A stretch of 64,000 nt of DNA from Sphingobacteriales bacterium (GCA_027484425.1 JAIXSZ010000009.1:50075-114074), one strand, 5' to 3'; positions 37,797 through 46,539 are shown, counted from the stretch's first letter. The notes: generated by a model from the sequence alone, not told the origin. Numbers and translations: made by a program.

Positions 37797-37840
37797 AGGT
37801 CAGTATTCATTACCAAATGGTGGATGAGTACTGACCTTTT
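37797..37840 (+). terminator. Terminator-like hairpin between rpoA and rplQ
   Basis: A 14-bp stem with one G-U pair (AGGTCAGTATTCAT at 37797-37810 and ATGAGTACTGACCT at 37824-37837), an inner ACCA/TGGT pair, then TTTT. It is energetically strong for a hairpin lying inside an operon. Partial termination or a processing site is likely. Confidence 0.6.
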
Positions 37841-37917
37841 CTATTGCTTTTTCAATTTTCATTTTATAACAACCTCATAAATCCTGACACGGTATGAGGG
37901 ATTAAAACACAAATGTC

Positions 37918-38475
37918 ATGCGTCACGGAGACAAAATTAAAAATTTAAGTCGCACAGCTTCACATCGTGCAGCGCTTCTTTCTAACCTTACCGCTCAGTT
38001 GATACAGTACAAACGTATCACTACCACATTGGCTAAGGCAAAAGCACTGCGTGTATATGCAGAGCCTATCATCACTCGTAGCAAGAACGATACTATGCAC
38101 AATCGTCGTATTGTATTCAGCTATTTGCAGGACAAAGAAGCTATCAAAGAATTGTTTGGTGTGATCAGCGATAAAGTTGCTGACCGTCCAGGTGGTTACA
38201 CTCGTATTATCAAGTTACCTCGCCGTATTGGTGATGCTGCTGATATGGCAATGATTGAGTTGGTTGATTTCAACACAATTTATGGCAAGGATGCTGAAGT
38301 TGCAGCTGCTAAGAAAACGCGTCGTAGCCGCAGAAGTTCAGGTGCAAAAGCAACTACTGAAGCTACACCGACTCCTGCACCAGTTGCAGAGGTTGAAGAA
38401 ACTGTAGTAGAAGCTAACGAAACTACAGATGCGACTGACACTACAGAAGCGACAACTGAAGAGAACAACGCTTAA
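37918..38475 (+). CDS. rplQ: Ribosomal protein L17 (bL17) with long C-terminal extension
   Basis: The first ~120 residues are a normal L17 ([20 protein letters not shown] ... [20 protein letters not shown], split), lining the exit-tunnel surface. The remaining ~65 residues form a low-complexity tail: a basic [13 protein letters not shown] segment, then Ala/Thr/Glu/Pro-rich sequence ending in TEENNA. Such tails are seen in Bacteroidota L17. It is the last gene of the cluster and a terminator follows. Confidence 0.96.
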   Translation: MRHGDKIKNLSRTASHRAALLSNLTAQLIQYKRITTTLAKAKALRVYAEPIITRSKNDTMHNRRIVFSYLQDKEAIKELFGVISDKVADRPGGYTRIIKLPRRIGDAADMAMIELVDFNTIYGKDAEVAAAKKTRRSRRSSGAKATTEATPTPAPVAEVEETVVEANETTDATDTTEATTEENNA

Positions 38476-38499
38476 TACATTTTAAATACAATTCTCTAC

Positions 38500-38535
38500 A
38501 CCGGGATTCAGTTATACTGTTTCCCGGTTTTTTAT
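38500..38535 (+). terminator. Terminator of the ribosomal cluster
   Basis: Stem ACCGGGA (38500-38506) with TCCCGGT (38522-38528) followed by TTTTTTA. The tail overlaps the 3' end of the convergent small membrane-protein gene. Confidence 0.75.
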
Positions 38536-38750
38536 TTCTTTCTTCGTGTACCAGAATTGTTTTCTTTTCTCATGTAGTTGTAAATCACGGAGATAGTTGC
38601 AAACAATAGCACCACATATATCACCCCATAAAAGAGCATATCTTCAACATCTTCCTGCCATGTAAGATAGGGTGGCCTATCTTCAAAAAAGAAATACAAT
38701 ACAGTTAACGCTATAGAAACTATTAGTATTTTTAAGTAAGTCGATCGCAT
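38532..38750 (-). CDS. Small two-helix membrane protein
   Basis: 72 residues with two hydrophobic segments (LKILIVSIALTVLYFFF and MLFYGVIYVVLLFATISVIY) and a basic tail (NNSGTRRKK). No recognised family. The ATG (MRSTYLKI) is plausible. It shares its 3' end with the ribosomal terminator. Confidence 0.6.
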   Translation of the reverse strand: MRSTYLKILIVSIALTVLYFFFEDRPPYLTWQEDVEDMLFYGVIYVVLLFATISVIYNYMRKENNSGTRRKK

Positions 38751-38806
38751 GATTGGTGCCAGAATGTTGAAACAAATTGCTATTGCTTAAAAAGCGAGTT
38801 GTTGCA

Positions 38807-40267
38807 TCATAGTTTTGTAAACTGATGAATGTGTCTTTCATGGTCGCTTGCAATTGCTAATATGTAAACACCTGATGGCAAGAACCGAACATCTACGGTC
38901 TCATGAATGGTATTATACCATTCATTTTTTGACAATATTTGCCCATTAATATTAAGTACTGCAACGCTTAGCTTATCCGATTTCCCTCCAAGTTCTATGT
39001 GTATCTCTGATGTTGTAGGGTTTGGATATAGTTTTACTGTTCCTTTGTCATCATGGGTTAATTTAATAGTACTAAGAAGAGGAGTTGTATCAGAAAATGT
39101 CTCGTAGTAATACACAGTTGTATAATCTGGGGTTAATGAATATGAGGTCCAATTGTACATATATTGCTGTATGGTGTCAGGCTCATTGGTGGTGTTATAA
39201 CCCACTACCTGCATTGAAGTAGGGGACCAAGCATTAGCAATGCTGTCCCATCCCTTGTGGAATACAGTATCCGGTTTTGAGCCTGTAATATGTTTAGACA
39301 TATTGTATTGTGGCCACCAAGTACCATGTATTGGGTCATATTGGTGTTGTTTCCAAGAGTTGTGAAAGGTCAATGCACCACTGTATCCAAAAGTATCTCG
39401 CACATACTCGCCTAATACAGTACCATCATAAAGACTTGTTTGCACTGTCAACAGTCTGTTAGTAGCGTCATATGTGTTCACATATTTCAACTGCTGTATG
39501 AGTGGTAATAAAAACGTAGTGTCGGTCAGATTAGCAAAGTGATCAATCTGTACTAAATTCCCTGTGCCGCTATAGGTATACATTGTTTTTGCTACTAATT
39601 TCCAAGTGCCCATATGGTATTCATATATGCTATCCTTGGCAAGTTTACCTGTTGTTCCATAGCTAAAAAACTGTTTGTAAGCGCTATCTGGTATACCTGT
39701 ATTAAAGTTGATCCACAGTCCACTATTTATAGTGTTATTGGTGTTAAATGTGTTGTAGTATTTCCGATCGTCGTTGAGTGTATCTGGGAAAATCTCCTGA
39801 AAACTAGTTTGGTTATTATTAGTATCATAGGCGGCAATATTCGACTCATAAAATACAAACGAAGGCATGCTGAATGGGTCCATAGTCCAGTGCAGGTAAG
39901 TATCATATTTCACTTGAGGAGTAGTGAATATACCAGCGAAGTCAAACATGGGTGATGTGCTGTAGGTATAATTGTAGGCAAACAACATGTTATTGTAATC
40001 ATATACAGACTTTCTCATCCCACTTTACTTCAGTTTTACTGAATCGGAAAGCGATCCTAGCGCATTGTCCCTTGTGCTTTGTGCTATCACTCGTTGTGTA
40101 GGTACACCAGCAGTTGCTTTTGCTTTGTTATCTTCCCTATTGTTTTGTTGAAGCAATGCGTTTATCAATAGATTGTGACCCTTAATAGGCATTTGCATTT
40201 TTGTGAACTGTGCATTGGTACTAAACCCTAGTACTAAAAATAATGCTACTGCAATAGTGTTTTTCAT
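38807..40267 (-). pseudogene. T9SS cargo gene split by an in-frame TAA
   Basis: Two pieces lie in the same frame. The first (40267-40025) has a signal peptide (KNTIAVALFLVLGFSTNAQ) and ~60 further residues ending SDSVKLK. Then come TAA (40025-40027), two codons (Ser-Gly), and the second piece (40018-38807), which starts MRKSVYDYNN and ends with a type A sorting domain (LYPNPTTSEIHIEL ... LPSGVYILAI). The second piece alone has no signal peptide and so could not be exported. A single base change of TAA to TAT or TAC restores one ~485-residue protein. It may be a recent nonsense mutation, a sequencing error, or a stop that is read through. Confidence 0.8.
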
Positions 40268-40405
40268 AACCAGAAATGAATATGTGAAATCTATGATTAC
40301 GGAAAGTTAGTAAATTTTGGTAAGAGTAGTACCCGCCAAACAGAAAAAATAAAAAATCCACAATTTGTTGATTTATCGAAAAAAGCTGCGTACATTAGAG
40401 TTAAA

Positions 40406-40413
40406 TAGTTTTG
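40406..40413 (+). promoter_or_regulatory. -7 box for the protein-glutaminase locus
   Basis: TAGTTTTG at 40406-40413, a full match to TAnnTTTG, 24 bases upstream of the ATG at 40438. No -33 element was found at standard spacing. Confidence 0.45.
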
Positions 40414-40437
40414 TCAATCTCTAAACGTAAGGACATT

Positions 40438-41558
40438 ATGCATCCCAAATTTATGTTCCATAATATATCTAAGTTAGCATCTGTGGTTACTGTGGTAGCT
40501 TTTCTGGGTTATTCTTTCACTTTAAGTTCATGCAATAAAAAGGGGATAGTAACACAAAAGTAACTACAACAAATTGTTATGCTCCTGCCGACGATAGTGC
40601 GTCACTTAATAGCAATGTTGGTAGAAACCAGCCTCAACAAACACTTACAAGTGTAGTAACTGTAGCTGACATGAATGGAATAGAAGGTAGCTCTGCGATA
40701 GAGGTGGTATTTAATGAAAATACGGAATTTTTTACAGTAAATGATCCGGCTACGATAGCAGTTGTCAAAGAAGCTTTTAGCAATGGCAAACCTTTACAGA
40801 TATCTTTCAATCCATGGAAGGGCACCTTGCTGAAAGCTCAATATGCAACCGGCCAGCAAGCAGTAGCTTTAAGTTCACGTGTTTTAGATAGAGGCGCCGA
40901 GACTGCCGTATCATTAAGAGCCTCTGCCGTTACTGATGAGGTTATAGATAATCCATCAGAGCTGGGTACTCTTAACTTATCTGATACTGGTCTTAATAAT
41001 CTGATACCAGATTTTGCGACAGCCCAACTTATGTTCAACTATATTGCCAAACAATGCTGTGCAATTCCTGGTCCTTATGCGATTGACTATTGTATTCCAT
41101 TTCAGTATTGTATAGATGGTTGTTACGCACGTGCTCATAAAATGTGTTGGATTATTAATAAAAGATACAAATACGGCACTAAAAAAGTATTCAGTTTTGC
41201 CACCCCTACTTCTACTTACAAATTGTCTGTGCAAGGTCAAAAATGGGGCGGTTGCTGCATTCGCTGGTGGTATCACGTTGCTCCATTAGTAACTATAAAA
41301 ACACCCACAGGTCCTAAAGCGTACGTTTTTGACCCAGCAATGTTCAATCAACCTGTTCTCTTGTCTGTTTGGTTACATGCACAGGAAAATCCAGTGTGCG
41401 CTGGCTCGTTTATACCCAAAGTTACAATGTATAACATTCGCCCCACAGCTTCTTATGCACCTTCTGGTACATCTGGCTTGGTTTTCTCTACAGACCCTAC
41501 TTTTTCTGCCACTAACAATACACTTTACAATTACAGGAACTTAATTACATGTCCATAA
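40438..41558 (+). CDS. Secreted protein-glutamine glutaminase homologue, frameshifted near 40540
   Basis: The first frame (40438-40563) encodes a lipoprotein-type signal (SVVTVVAFLGYSFTLSSC). After an A5G4 run (40537-40545) the frame moves by one and is open from 40539 to 41558. The main frame holds a propeptide-like part (IEVVFNENTEFF) and then a catalytic domain with the signatures of protein-glutaminase, which deamidates Gln side chains in proteins: IPDFAT start, DGCYARAHKM with nucleophile Cys (41121-41123), CCIRWWYHVA with His (41274-41276), and DPAMF with Asp (41331-41333). Adding one base in the run gives about 373 residues. It is the first gene of a three-gene unit. The frameshift may be real, an assembly error, or -1 slippage on AAAAAG. 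Confidence 0.8.
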
Positions 41559-41917
41559 AAAAGTTGGTTAATAAATTGATTGTAAACTCAACATGTATCA
41601 CATACATGTTGGGTTTATTTTTTCTGGCTATTGCTTTCCCTTCATGCGCATTGGTACAAAAGAATAGTAAAAAGAATAACGGCAAAGTGCCGGTAGAATA
41701 TGCACTTACAGTGGCTGCCATTAATCATCCTTCTGTCGATAATGCATATATAGAGGTTAGTTTCAACGAGTCTGCCAGATTTTACAGAATACCCAAAAAT
41801 GCGGCTCCCGAATATTTGGAATTGCTGAGTATGTCAGAGAAAACTAACACACCAGTATTAGTAAAGCGCGCGAATGAATATTCTGATATTATACTCAGAG
41901 TTCGAAAGAAAAAGTAA
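41549..41917 (+). CDS. Lipoprotein resembling the glutaminase propeptide (possible inhibitor)
   Basis: 122 residues, overlapping the previous gene by 10 bp. The signal ends in a lipobox-like AFPSC (Cys33). The C-terminal ~55 residues begin YIEVSFNESARFYRI, which matches IEVVFNENTEFFTV in the propeptide-like part of the upstream glutaminase, with similar spacing to a following Pro-Val/Leu strand (TPVLVK). It has no catalytic domain. Since propeptides of this enzyme family block the active site, a separate copy on the cell envelope could restrain the enzyme or protect the producer. This is inference; the resemblance covers about 40 residues. Confidence 0.65.
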   Translation: MSIKKLVNKLIVNSTCITYMLGLFFLAIAFPSCALVQKNSKKNNGKVPVEYALTVAAINHPSVDNAYIEVSFNESARFYRIPKNAAPEYLELLSMSEKTNTPVLVKRANEYSDIILRVRKKK

Positions 41918-41968
41918 TGATCGCTTTTACAATGCGAACATCAATTTTGTCATCTCAATTTATACTTC

Positions 41969-42838
41969 ATGTTGCGTTGTTTTTTAGCCATTATATTGTT
42001 TATGCCTATTGTGCAGTTACAGGCAGCTGTAGGAATACTAAGTCTCAATGAAGCCATTAAGACTAAAATGGTAAAGTTTTCAGCATCCAATACTACTGGA
42101 GCATATCAGGGCAAAACGACTACTGTAGTGCTTGTTAACAACAGCAAAGATTTACTTAAGGTGAAAATTGATGTTGGTACTATTCTTACTCCCGATAGCA
42201 GCTCATATCAACCTATGATACTGGCAGGTGAGGAATTGCTCGTACTCCAGCCATCTGGTTCAGCAAGTATGCTAGTTCAAACTTTTTGTGGCAACAGCCC
42301 CATGTCTTGTCCTTCATCCGGGCATGGTTTTAGATATGCAGGAATCGGCAGCGATACGCTTGTTACAGTATTGAAGTTTGTAAAGGCAAATAACTTGTTC
42401 GATGATTTGGGGCAATATGCCGTTTGGGCTGTAACTAACAATGCAAGCTTATCTAACATTTATGATAGCAGGAGACCACAAGTAGCCAGTCAATTGCTCG
42501 ATGTAATATGTAAAGCTACTGGCAGAAAAAAGCCCGATTATTATACTATCAATGCACCGTCTGAGCAAGTACCTGATAGGCCTGCCTATGTTCCCAAACC
42601 GCTAAAAATTGTGGCAACATTCAGAATAATTACAAAAGAATCTAAACGACTGACTTTAGGGGTATACAATGATGTAGGTAATACGGTACAGTCAGTATTC
42701 GAAGACAGAGAGTTTCCTGCCACAGGTCATGAGTTTGGGGTGGAGTTTGAGGCATCAGATGTACCTGCTGGTTTTTACTATATCAGGCTTAAAGAAGGAG
42801 ATACTGTGCTCGAAGAAAAAAGAGTTAAGGTTGATTAG
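41969..42838 (+). CDS. Secreted protein of unknown function in the glutaminase unit
   Basis: 289 residues with a signal peptide (LRCFLAIILFMPIVQLQAA). The N-terminal ~190 residues have beta-rich VVLVNNSKDLLKVKIDVGT and the notable AVWAVTNNASLSNIY stretch; they contain a Cys pair (CGNSPMSC). The C-terminal ~85 residues look like a FlgD/T9SS-type Ig fold (LTLGVYNDVGN ... VPAGFYYIRLKEGD) but without a full sorting signature. It follows 51 bp after the propeptide-like gene on the same strand, so it is probably co-transcribed. I do not recognise the N-terminal family. Confidence 0.7.
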   Translation: MLRCFLAIILFMPIVQLQAAVGILSLNEAIKTKMVKFSASNTTGAYQGKTTTVVLVNNSKDLLKVKIDVGTILTPDSSSYQPMILAGEELLVLQPSGSASMLVQTFCGNSPMSCPSSGHGFRYAGIGSDTLVTVLKFVKANNLFDDLGQYAVWAVTNNASLSNIYDSRRPQVASQLLDVICKATGRKKPDYYTINAPSEQVPDRPAYVPKPLKIVATFRIITKESKRLTLGVYNDVGNTVQSVFEDREFPATGHEFGVEFEASDVPAGFYYIRLKEGDTVLEEKRVKVD

Positions 42839-42847
42839 TTTTTACTA

Positions 42848-44005
42848 TTACAATTGCTTCAGTAGATGAGTAATTGGTTTCATTTGCTGCTGCATACTGT
42901 ACGTACTGTTAACCATATGCGCTATTTTGCTTTTGTAGCTGCCTGATGCTACAATTGATAGCGATTCATTAATTGCAGTTGTTATGTTTTCAGTGGTAGG
43001 TGAACTTACCAGTGATGCCACTCCCGAAAATTTGAACTGTTTCATGTACTCTGTCTCAGTTCCTATCAAGTACAGATTTTTTGCCAAATACTCACCAGCT
43101 TTGTTGGGTGCTGTCATTTTAGACTCTATGTCAGCTTTGTTTTCTTTGGTTAGGCTAATTCCTATCGACGCATGTTGCTGCAATGCCTCTTTTTCTAATC
43201 CAGTTATGTACGGGTAGAACAAGATCCTGTTATTCATTTCCTGGCTTGCAGTATATTGTTTTATGTCATTACAATATTGATTGTCCTTCATGCCAGCAAT
43301 AAGTAGTAGGGTGTTCTCATTTTTTATTTGGCAAAATGCTTCTACCAGCTCAGCCACACAATTCAGTGGGTTTACAGAGCCCATGTATAGTAGAGCAGTT
43401 TTATTTAGGTGCTGTTCTGGCAGTAGCTTTTTTACAGTTTCAGCATAGTTTGCAGTATCAACCGATGAGATATAATTCGTATTCTGAACGGTTTCGGGCA
43501 AAAAACTCAGTTTACATCTTCCCGCCAGCCATGCCGATCGCTGTGCAGAGGGAGTAGAAACCAAATTTGCCTTATCTACTCTATTGAGCGCCAAATAATT
43601 ATTGATTTGCGATAGGGGAGAGCGCGGCAATGATTTCCATATAAAGTCGGCCATCTCCAATGCATGATATACAATAGGTTGTTGATTCCTCACTTTTAAC
43701 CCACACAGGTAAGAGAAAGCACAAAACGAAATGATGGCTGTTGTATTTTCAGCTACTATTTGTTTGGCTCTTGCTGTGTACTTTCTTCTAATTGTCAATC
43801 GTTGCAATAAACCAATGCCGTGATGTTTGCCTACCGACTCCAATACTATTCCCTCGGTTTCAGATGATTCTGTCGCTAAGTGTGGGTCGAAAGTAAGTAT
43901 ATGTATTGCATACCCCTCATCCCTTAGTACCTGTGCCATGGCTAATACAGGTGGCAAGAATGCCGGATGAACCAAAGAAAGGAATAAGACTTTTTTTTGT
44001 GCCAT
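42848..44005 (-). CDS. Glycosyltransferase, GT4/GT-B-like
   Basis: The start at 44005 (MAQKKVLFLSLVHPAFLPP) gives 385 residues; a longer start adds 31 unlikely residues. It shows the two-Rossmann-domain GT-B layout: an N-terminal acceptor domain and a C-terminal half with LLYMGSVNPLN, LLLIAGMKDN and a late EYLAKNLYLIGT region near the usual nucleotide-sugar site. The canonical EX7E motif is weak. It is not in a polysaccharide operon here, so acceptor and sugar are unknown. It is convergent with the glutaminase unit. Confidence 0.7.
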   Translation of the reverse strand: MAQKKVLFLSLVHPAFLPPVLAMAQVLRDEGYAIHILTFDPHLATESSETEGIVLESVGKHHGIGLLQRLTIRRKYTARAKQIVAENTTAIISFCAFSYLCGLKVRNQQPIVYHALEMADFIWKSLPRSPLSQINNYLALNRVDKANLVSTPSAQRSAWLAGRCKLSFLPETVQNTNYISSVDTANYAETVKKLLPEQHLNKTALLYMGSVNPLNCVAELVEAFCQIKNENTLLLIAGMKDNQYCNDIKQYTASQEMNNRILFYPYITGLEKEALQQHASIGISLTKENKADIESKMTAPNKAGEYLAKNLYLIGTETEYMKQFKFSGVASLVSSPTTENITTAINESLSIVASGSYKSKIAHMVNSTYSMQQQMKPITHLLKQL

Positions 44006-44062
44006 GGTAGTTGATTGCAAAGCTACAGTTTTTGAGACCATCATACAATGACCACAAAAGCA

Positions 44063-44095
44063 AAAGGCCCGATTGCACAATGCAATCAGGCCTTT
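44063..44095 (-). terminator. Terminator of the Big-domain lipoprotein gene
   Basis: Stem AAAGGCC (44063-44069) and GATTGC (44071-44076) pair with GCAATC (44082-44087) and GGCCTTT (44089-44095), with one C-A mismatch. On the minus strand it is followed by TGCTTTT. Confidence 0.7.
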
Positions 44096-44115
44096 CATCC
44101 GAATTAATTACTAAT

Positions 44116-45588
44116 CTAGAAGGATACTGTAACAGTAACCTGTGTAGATATCGAGCCGTTACATACTGTCACAATAGCAGTACCCGGACCCGCCGGAACT
44201 ATTTGATTGTTTATTGGGTCTATGCTGCATACAGTTATGTTGTCTGAACAAAGTTTCAGAGTAGCACCACTTACTGGGTTGTTACTTGCATCTACCGCTG
44301 TCGCATTTAGAGTTACTGGACCACCTGTCAGACTTACGCTGAGCGTCGCACCTGTAGTGACGTTTATACCTGTTACACCAGGAGTTGTTGTGCCGCAGTT
44401 ACAATCGCTCACCATTATTAGTGCTGCACCTTCAGCTATAGTCGGTGAGCTTACATGCGCTACCACAACTGTAGAGAGTCCTACTGTAGCAGAAGAACGC
44501 ATTGTTACAAGACCTGTTGCATTTACAGTAGCAATGTCAAATATTGGTATACCAGTAGTGGGCACTTCCCATGTCAATCCTGGAGGCATTGATATTGCAT
44601 TCAGGGCTTTAGTAGTCTTATTTACAGCATATGCTTGTGCAGTGAACTGTTTTGTAGCACCTGCACCTAAGCTTGCCATTATTGGAGTTACTATTATCGT
44701 AGTATCTGGCAATACATTTACCTCTGCCTGACCTGTAATACCGCTAGCAGTAGCTGTAATGATGGTGTGGCCAAGTCCTTTTGCTGTTACTGTACCATTA
44801 GCGTCTACAGTTGCTATACTGGCATCTTGTGTAGCCCATGTAAAGGTGCTTGCTACTTCAGTGTTAGAACTGTTGTAGGCTTTCGCAGTAAACGCTGATG
44901 TTTCATTGCGGAACATTTCTTTACCTACTGGGTTTACTGCTACTCTTACCACAGGCAATGCAGCTGGTGGAGTTCCTACCACTAATACAGGCACATATAC
45001 CTTGTTATTGTCAGATATGCCATTAGCAGTTACCGTAATTACGCACTCACCGGGAGCATTAAATGTGATAGTACCTGAACCATCAACAGATGCTATGCTA
45101 GTGTTACTAGACACATAGGTATAGCCAGATACAGTTCCGGTACCCAGATAAACACTCGTGAGTGGAATAGTACCAGCATTAGTCGTCCATACTACTGCAG
45201 AAGGTACTACTGTGAACACTGCTGGGAGATAAACTCCTACAGGCACTTGTGCTGTCAATGTCTTGCCACTTACGGTTGCTGATGCAGTTACTATGCCGCT
45301 ACCAGATGTAGAAGGGGTAAACACACTACCTGCGAATGCTCCTAAAGAGTTACTTACACTCCACGTTACACCTGTTGCTGGCGTCGCATTACCTTTCGAG
45401 TCTACAACGACTGCTTCATAACTCACTGTGCCTCCTGGTGCCAATGTCTGAGCACCTGTTTTTATTACAAGTGCAGTCGCGGTTCCAGACCCACCACCAT
45501 TGTTATTATCGTCATCTTTTTTCTTGCACCCTACTATCAGGGTCAAACTCACCAGTAGCATGGCTACTAAAATCTGTGTTCTTTTCAT
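44116..45588 (-). CDS. Lipoprotein with repeated bacterial Ig-like (Big_2-type) domains
   Basis: 490 residues. Signal and lipobox IVGC (Cys21), then KKKDDDNNNGGG linker and four to five Ig-like units of 80-90 residues. Units show patterns like VTWSVSNSLGAF..GIVTASATVSG, FTWATQDASIATVDANGTVTAKG and LTWEVPTTG, typical of the BID_2 fold with TWxxxxxxxAxVxxxGxVTxxxxG. Probably a surface lipoprotein of adhesive or structural role. No enzymatic domain. The terminator lies just downstream. Confidence 0.85.
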   Translation of the reverse strand: MKRTQILVAMLLVSLTLIVGCKKKDDDNNNGGGSGTATALVIKTGAQTLAPGGTVSYEAVVVDSKGNATPATGVTWSVSNSLGAFAGSVFTPSTSGSGIVTASATVSGKTLTAQVPVGVYLPAVFTVVPSAVVWTTNAGTIPLTSVYLGTGTVSGYTYVSSNTSIASVDGSGTITFNAPGECVITVTANGISDNNKVYVPVLVVGTPPAALPVVRVAVNPVGKEMFRNETSAFTAKAYNSSNTEVASTFTWATQDASIATVDANGTVTAKGLGHTIITATASGITGQAEVNVLPDTTIIVTPIMASLGAGATKQFTAQAYAVNKTTKALNAISMPPGLTWEVPTTGIPIFDIATVNATGLVTMRSSATVGLSTVVVAHVSSPTIAEGAALIMVSDCNCGTTTPGVTGINVTTGATLSVSLTGGPVTLNATAVDASNNPVSGATLKLCSDNITVCSIDPINNQIVPAGPGTAIVTVCNGSISTQVTVTVSF

Positions 45589-45840
45589 GCGTCGCGTTTT
45601 TTTTTGTTATTAGAAATAAATAGTTAATATCAATCATTGGTGATTGTATTTTCTATGTTGCAAATCTAATACCAAGCATGTTGCTATGTCGTTAAAGTAT
45701 GTTGCGTAGGTGTGTAATTTTGTTGCATCACCCACACAAAACCTCATAACTCGCTCATGTTTAGTTGATTTTTGTATTTTCTGGGCACCTCTGTCCCATT
45801 TTATAGATAGTTGAAAAGCACAAATAATGCTCCCACTTAC

Positions 45841-46272
45841 CTAGTGTTTTTTGGATGCATCAACGCTATCTTCTATTCTTACCATGCATCTCACATCGTT
45901 GTTGTTATGGTACATTCCTACACAGCACCCATTTTTATCTAATTCAGGGAGTTGTATTAATTCTCGAAACGTATTGCCAATATCGCCCCTGCAGTCTCTG
46001 AAGTTGAATATTTCTCTTCCCCTATACTCCCCAGCTTGAAGGATGTAGGTTTCCAGCTCAGGTATGTCAATGGTAGATTCTTTCAATTCCATTGCTGCCC
46101 TATACATTATCTCTCCACTTGCATTTGCATGAGATATTCCATAGTACGCTACTACATCTTCAGTTTTAGCATTCTTGTAAAGCGCTTCAAAAGCTAACTC
46201 CACACCTTCTGGAAACTTACTGGCAGCAACAGTGTATAGGGTGATGTCTTTTGCCAAACGATAGTTATTCAT
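45841..46272 (-). CDS. GyrI-like/AraC effector-binding-type small protein
   Basis: The start at 46272 (MNNYRLAKDITLYTVAASKFPEG) gives 143 residues; 13 upstream residues are doubtful. The pattern of an N-terminal strand, FPEGVELAFEALY helix, YYGISHANASGEIMYRAA, a central GEYRGREIF strand and C-terminal CCVGMYHNNNDVRCMVRI matches the two-lobed GyrI-like small-molecule-binding fold. No DNA-binding domain is present. The ligand is unknown. It is transcribed away from the transglutaminase gene. Confidence 0.65.
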   Translation of the reverse strand: MNNYRLAKDITLYTVAASKFPEGVELAFEALYKNAKTEDVVAYYGISHANASGEIMYRAAMELKESTIDIPELETYILQAGEYRGREIFNFRDCRGDIGNTFRELIQLPELDKNGCCVGMYHNNNDVRCMVRIEDSVDASKKH

Positions 46273-46539
46273 GTTTTGTCCTTGTTTTATGATCAAATTT
46301 ACTAATGGCAATTTGCTTGCCTAGGGGGTAAATAAGACATTTATAGCTGCTATTTTTACAATTACTCTAATATCTGACATTTTGCATATCCAATTTGCAA
46401 CGGTTTTTCTCGGCCGGTAGGTGTTTTGTTATAGTTTTAACTAAGCACACTTTATTTTTTTTCATCGTAATTAAAGTATTTATCTTGCCGTAGTTTTTCA
46501 GTAACACCAACCTTGCGTGCATAATTCATAGATTTTCAA

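Noticed and set aside
40537..40545. Programmed -1 frameshifting at AAAAAG in the glutaminase gene
   Set aside because: The heptamer is one A short of the classical slippery site and no stimulatory stem-loop was clear; a simple indel is more likely, so I report it only as an alternative.
44207..44731. A 174-codon plus-strand frame within the Big-domain lipoprotein gene
   Set aside because: It mirrors the repetitive Thr/Val/Ser codons of the real gene on the opposite strand and shows no domain.
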